DNA of 64,000 bases from Streptomyces sp. NBC_00078 (GTDB taxonomy: Bacteria; Actinomycetota; Actinomycetes; Streptomycetales; Streptomycetaceae), in NCBI RefSeq assembly GCF_026343335.1, contig NZ_JAPELX010000001.1, positions 5,704,001-5,768,000 on the forward strand, read 5' to 3'. This document shows, piece after piece, positions 60,944-64,000 of this stretch (within the stretch, counting starts at the first letter, position 1; each line of letters opens with the position of its first letter). The position numbers and the translations under genes are program-made. Below the pieces are notes generated by a model, which saw only the letters and a program-made list of their open reading frames with translations, was not told where the DNA came from and did no database searches.

Positions 60944-61354
60944 TCAGGGGCGGCGGCCCAGCTCCGGGCGCTTGCTGTAGTCGGTGAATCCGATGACGTT
61001 CCCCCATGGGTCGGCGATCTCGACGGTCCAGCCGGTGGCCACGGAGAAGGGCTCGTCCAGGGGTGCGATGCCCACCGCGGCGAGCGCGCGGGCCGCCGCC
61101 CGCGCGTCGGCCACCTCGACCCACAGGCGCGGTGAGGGCCACGGCGGTGGCCGATGCCCCAGCCCCTCCTCCTGGCGCAGCAGGATCCCGGGCGTCTCGC
61201 CCCCGACCTTCAGCAGCGCGATCCCGGCCTCGTCGAACCGAAAGCCCACCGCGAACCCGGCGCGCTCGAAGAAGTCGACCGCCGTGCCGAGGTCCCCGAC
61301 GGGCAGCAGGACGTTGTCGAATCCGAGCAGTTCGTACGACTGGTCATCTGACAT
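60944..61354 (-). CDS. VOC-family (glyoxalase/bleomycin-resistance-like) protein
   Basis: 136 residues, one VOC unit of two beta-alpha-beta-beta-beta modules: LLGFDNVLLPVGDLGTAVDFFERAGFAVGFRFDE, and LWVEVADARAAARALAAVGI...VEIADPWGNVIGFTDYSKRPEL. Metal-ligand positions are not obvious. Weak ribosome binding site. Substrate unknown. Ends 23 bp from the distal TetR operator, so its 3' end borders that promoter. Confidence 0.85.
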   Translation of the reverse strand: MSDDQSYELLGFDNVLLPVGDLGTAVDFFERAGFAVGFRFDEAGIALLKVGGETPGILLRQEEGLGHRPPPWPSPRLWVEVADARAAARALAAVGIAPLDEPFSVATGWTVEIADPWGNVIGFTDYSKRPELGRRP

Positions 61355-61411
61355 ACCGTCAGAATAGGTGGGAAGGCGGCCGGAACCGGTGATTCAGTGG
61401 TGCGGACGCGA

Positions 61412-61452
61412 GTGAGCCCCGTCCCCGGTACGAAACCGGGGACGGGGCTCAC
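61412..61452 (-). terminator. Terminator of sdhAB
   Basis: A perfect 18-bp stem (61412-61429 with 61435-61452) and a 5-nt loop, 40 bp after the sdhB stop; the strongest hairpin in the window. May also shield the VOC gene. Confidence 0.88.
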
Positions 61453-61491
61453 ATCACCGTGGCAGAACGGCGAATCGTACGAGAACGGAGA

Positions 61492-62271
61492 TCAGAAGCG
61501 GCGCGTGATGAGCGCTCGCTTCACCTCCTGGATCGCCTTCGTGACCTCGATGCCGCGCGGGCAGGCGTCCGTGCAGTTGAAGGTCGTGCGGCAACGCCAC
61601 ACGCCGTCACGGTCGTTGAGGATCTCCAGGCGCTGCTCGCCGGCTTCGTCGCGCGAGTCGAAGATGAAGCGGTGCGCGTTGACGATGGCGGCCGGGCCGA
61701 AGTACTGGCCGTCGTTCCAGAAGACCGGGCACGAGGACGTGCAGGCGGCGCAGAGGATGCACTTCGTCGTGTCGTCGAAGCGCTCGCGGTCCTCGGCCGT
61801 CTGCAGACGCTCACGTGTCGGCTCGTTCGTGTCCTTCGTGATGAGGAAGGGCATGACGTCGCGGTACGCCTGGAAGAACGGGTCCATGTCGACGACCAGG
61901 TCCTTCAGGACCGTCAGGCCCTTGATGGGCTCGACCGTGATCGGCTTCTCGGGGTTGAGGTCCTTGATGAGGGTCTTGCAGGCAAGCCGGTTCTTGCCGT
62001 TGATCCTCATCGCGTCCGAGCCGCAGATGCCGTGCGCGCAGGAGCGGCGGAAGGTCAGGGTGCCGTCGATGTCCCACTTGATCTTGTGGAGGGCGTCGAG
62101 GACGCGCTCCTTGGGGTCGATCTCCAGCTGGAAGTCTTCCCAGGCGGCCTCCGCCGAGACCTCGGAGTTGAAGCGGCGGACGCGAACGGTGACCGTGATG
62201 TACGGGGAGTCGGCGAAACCGGGCTCGGGCTCGCCGGCCGCGTCCGCCTTGTCCAGAACGGGGGTTGCCAT
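61492..62271 (-). CDS. sdhB: Succinate dehydrogenase iron-sulfur subunit
   Basis: 259 residues. Three cluster sites: [2Fe-2S] ligands in RRSCAHGICGSDAMRINGKNRLAC, [4Fe-4S] in KCILCAACTSSCP, [3Fe-4S] in CRTTFNCTDACPRGI. Passes electrons from SdhA FAD to menaquinone at the membrane. ATG overlaps the sdhA stop (TGATG). Followed by a strong terminator, so it is the last gene of the sdh operon. Confidence 0.97.
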   Translation of the reverse strand: MATPVLDKADAAGEPEPGFADSPYITVTVRVRRFNSEVSAEAAWEDFQLEIDPKERVLDALHKIKWDIDGTLTFRRSCAHGICGSDAMRINGKNRLACKTLIKDLNPEKPITVEPIKGLTVLKDLVVDMDPFFQAYRDVMPFLITKDTNEPTRERLQTAEDRERFDDTTKCILCAACTSSCPVFWNDGQYFGPAAIVNAHRFIFDSRDEAGEQRLEILNDRDGVWRCRTTFNCTDACPRGIEVTKAIQEVKRALITRRF

Positions 62272-64000
62272 CAGTACTTACGCTCCATCGGCTGGTAGCG
62301 GGTCTGGACGACCGGCTTGTAGTCGAGACGGATGGACTCGGTGCCGTCGTCGCCCACCTCGCGGTACGCCATGGTGTGGCGCATGAAGTTGACGTCGTCT
62401 CGGTTCGGGTAGTCCTCGCGGTAGTGACCGCCGCGGGACTCCTTGCGGGCCAGGGCCGACACCGCCATGACCTCGGCCAGGTCGAGCAGGTTGCCCAGCT
62501 CGACGGCCTCCAGCAGGTCGGTGTTGAACCGCTTGCCCTTGTCCTGGATCGAGACGTTCTTGTAGCGCTCGCGCAGCTCGGCGATCTTCTCGACCGCGGT
62601 CTTGATCGTCTGCTCGGTGCGGAACACCATGACGTTCGCGTCCATGGTCTCCTGCAGCTCGCGGCGCAGGACCGCCACGCGCTCGGTGCCCGTGGAGGAG
62701 CGCAGCGCCTCCACCTGGCCGACCACCAGCTCCGCCGGGTTCTCCGGGAGCTCGACGAAGTCCGCCTTCTGGCTGTACTCCGCCGCGGCGATGCCGGCCC
62801 GGCGGCCGAACACGTTGATGTCCAGGAGCGAGTTCGTGCCCAGACGGTTCGCGCCGTGCACCGAGACGCAGGCGACCTCGCCGGCCGCGTACAGGCCCGG
62901 GACGACCGTCGTGTTGTCCGTCAGGACCTCCCCCTCGACGTTCGTCGGGATGCCGCCCATGGCGTAGTGCGCGGTGGGCTGGATCGGGATCGGGTCCGTG
63001 TAGGGCTCGATACCGAGGTACGTGCGCGCGAACTCCGTGATGTCCGGGAGCTTGGCGTCCAGCTGCTCCGGCGGGAGGTGCGTGAGGTCGAGGTAGACGT
63101 GGTCGCCCTCGGGACCGCAGCCGCGGCCCTCACGGATCTCCGTGTAGATGGACCTCGACACCACGTCTCGCGACGCGAGGTCCTTCATCACCGGCGCGTA
63201 CTTCTCCATGAAGCGCTCGCCGTCCTTGTTGCGGAGGATGCCGCCCTCACCACGGGCGCCCTCCGTCAGCAGGATTCCCATGCGCCAGATGCCGGTCGGG
63301 TGGAACTGGAAGAACTCCATGTCCTCCAGCGGCAGCCCGCGACGGTAGACGGCGGCCTGGCCGTCACCGGTCAGCGTGTGCGCGTTGGACGTCACCTTGA
63401 AGAACTTGCCGCAGCCGCCGGACGCGTAGATCACGGCCTTCGCCTGGAAGACATGGATCTCGCCGGTCGCCAGCTCGTACGCCACGACACCGGCCGAGCG
63501 CTTCACGCCGTCGACCTCGGTGATCAGCTGGTCGAGGACGTAGAACTCGTTGTAGAACTCCACGCCCTCCTTGACGCAGTTCTGGTACAGCGTCTGGAGG
63601 ATCATGTGGCCGGTGCGGTCGGCCGCGTAGCAGGAGCGGCGTACGGGGGCCTCACCGTGGTTACGGCTGTGACCGCCGAAGCGGCGCTGGTCGATCGTCC
63701 CGTCGGGCGTCCGGTTGAACGGCAGGCCCATCTTCTCCAGGTCGAGGACCGAGTCGATGGCCTCCTTCGCCAGGATCTCGGCGGCGTCCTGGTCGACCAG
63801 GTAGTCACCGCCCTTGATCGTGTCGAAGGTGTGCCACTCCCAGTTGTCCTCCTCCACGTTGGCCAGCGCGGCGGCCATGCCGCCCTGCGCGGCGCCCGTG
63901 TGGGAGCGGGTGGGGTAGAGCTTGGTCAGCACCGCGGTGCGGCTGCGCTTCGTCGACTCGATGGCGGCGCGCATGCCCGCGCCACCGGCGCCGACGATGA
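62271..64000 (-). CDS. sdhA: Succinate dehydrogenase flavoprotein subunit (5' end outside window)
   Basis: At least 576 residues here; the frame runs open through the window edge (IVGAGGAGMRAAIE), so a few N-terminal residues are missing. TRSHTGAAQGG contains the His that binds FAD covalently. Other SdhA marks: MEFFQFHPTGIW, TEGARGEGG, PTAHYAMGGIPTN, HGANRLGTNSLLD and a C-terminal SRGGHYREDYPNRDD. Oxidises succinate to fumarate in the TCA cycle. The stop overlaps the sdhB start. Confidence 0.97.
   Translation of the reverse strand, partial: IVGAGGAGMRAAIESTKRSRTAVLTKLYPTRSHTGAAQGGMAAALANVEEDNWEWHTFDTIKGGDYLVDQDAAEILAKEAIDSVLDLEKMGLPFNRTPDGTIDQRRFGGHSRNHGEAPVRRSCYAADRTGHMILQTLYQNCVKEGVEFYNEFYVLDQLITEVDGVKRSAGVVAYELATGEIHVFQAKAVIYASGGCGKFFKVTSNAHTLTGDGQAAVYRRGLPLEDMEFFQFHPTGIWRMGILLTEGARGEGGILRNKDGERFMEKYAPVMKDLASRDVVSRSIYTEIREGRGCGPEGDHVYLDLTHLPPEQLDAKLPDITEFARTYLGIEPYTDPIPIQPTAHYAMGGIPTNVEGEVLTDNTTVVPGLYAAGEVACVSVHGANRLGTNSLLDINVFGRRAGIAAAEYSQKADFVELPENPAELVVGQVEALRSSTGTERVAVLRRELQETMDANVMVFRTEQTIKTAVEKIAELRERYKNVSIQDKGKRFNTDLLEAVELGNLLDLAEVMAVSALARKESRGGHYREDYPNRDDVNFMRHTMAYREVGDDGTESIRLDYKPVVQTRYQPMERKY

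Overview
This 64 kb window is high-GC actinobacterial chromosome, almost certainly Streptomyces. GC is strongly biased to third codon positions, GTG starts are common, genes overlap by GTGA or ATGA, and the families are typical: WhiJ-like XRE/DUF397 pairs, DUF2690, DUF3017, DCC proteins and membrane Ser/Thr kinases. From memory the gene order resembles the S. coelicolor SCO4812-SCO4856 core region; no search was run.

Layout. 0-3.3 kb: membrane protein, then purN-purH. 3.3-14 kb: an envelope-signalling block with a Ser/Thr kinase carrying a peptidoglycan-binding tail, a WhiJ-type regulatory cluster, a secreted peptidoglycan-binding-like protein, and two tandem FHA-kinase cassettes whose kinases end in different cell-wall modules (one PG-binding, one lytic-transglycosylase-like). 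14.3-19.4 kb: folD, DUF3017, two membrane-anchored HTH proteins, mdh. 21-29.2 kb: a MarR-GNAT protein divergent from a choline-to-betaine and betaine-uptake operon. 29.2-38.5 kb: a frameshifted PEP-mutase-like gene, EamA transporter, rocD, a ZTP-riboswitch-controlled glyA, ECF sigma/anti-sigma, trpS and a 2H phosphoesterase. 38.5-41.7 kb: DprE2-like reductase beside a stub of its presumed DprE1 partner, YihY protein, D,D-carboxypeptidase. 50-64 kb: metallophosphoesterase, peptide-binding protein, two-component system, MMPL exporter, a TetR-DCC operon with two operators, and sdhAB.

The most interesting part is 41.84-50.0 kb, an 8.15 kb integrated element. Its large serine integrase is phiBT1-like, and it sits in the homologue of SCO4848, the phiBT1 attB gene, which it splits in two. 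It also carries a RepSA-type replication initiator, a gp3-like recombination directionality factor overlapping rep, a GntR regulator with three 20-bp palindromic sites in the rep promoter region, an XRE/DUF397 pair and three small overlapping unknown genes. I see no phage structural genes and no FtsK/Tra translocase. Next to attR it carries a complete diverged copy of the gene it destroys; the integrase core in that copy is altered by an Ile-to-Val codon change. This suggests an element that repairs the damage of its own insertion while making the repair copy a poor integration target.

How genes work together: purN, purH, folD and glyA share the one-carbon folate pool, and ZMP, the substrate of PurH, is the expected signal for the glyA riboswitch. 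The bet/opu operon makes and imports glycine betaine. mdh and sdhAB are TCA-cycle genes. Two genes (29.2 and 53.4 kb) carry single frameshifts that are either real decay or sequencing error.
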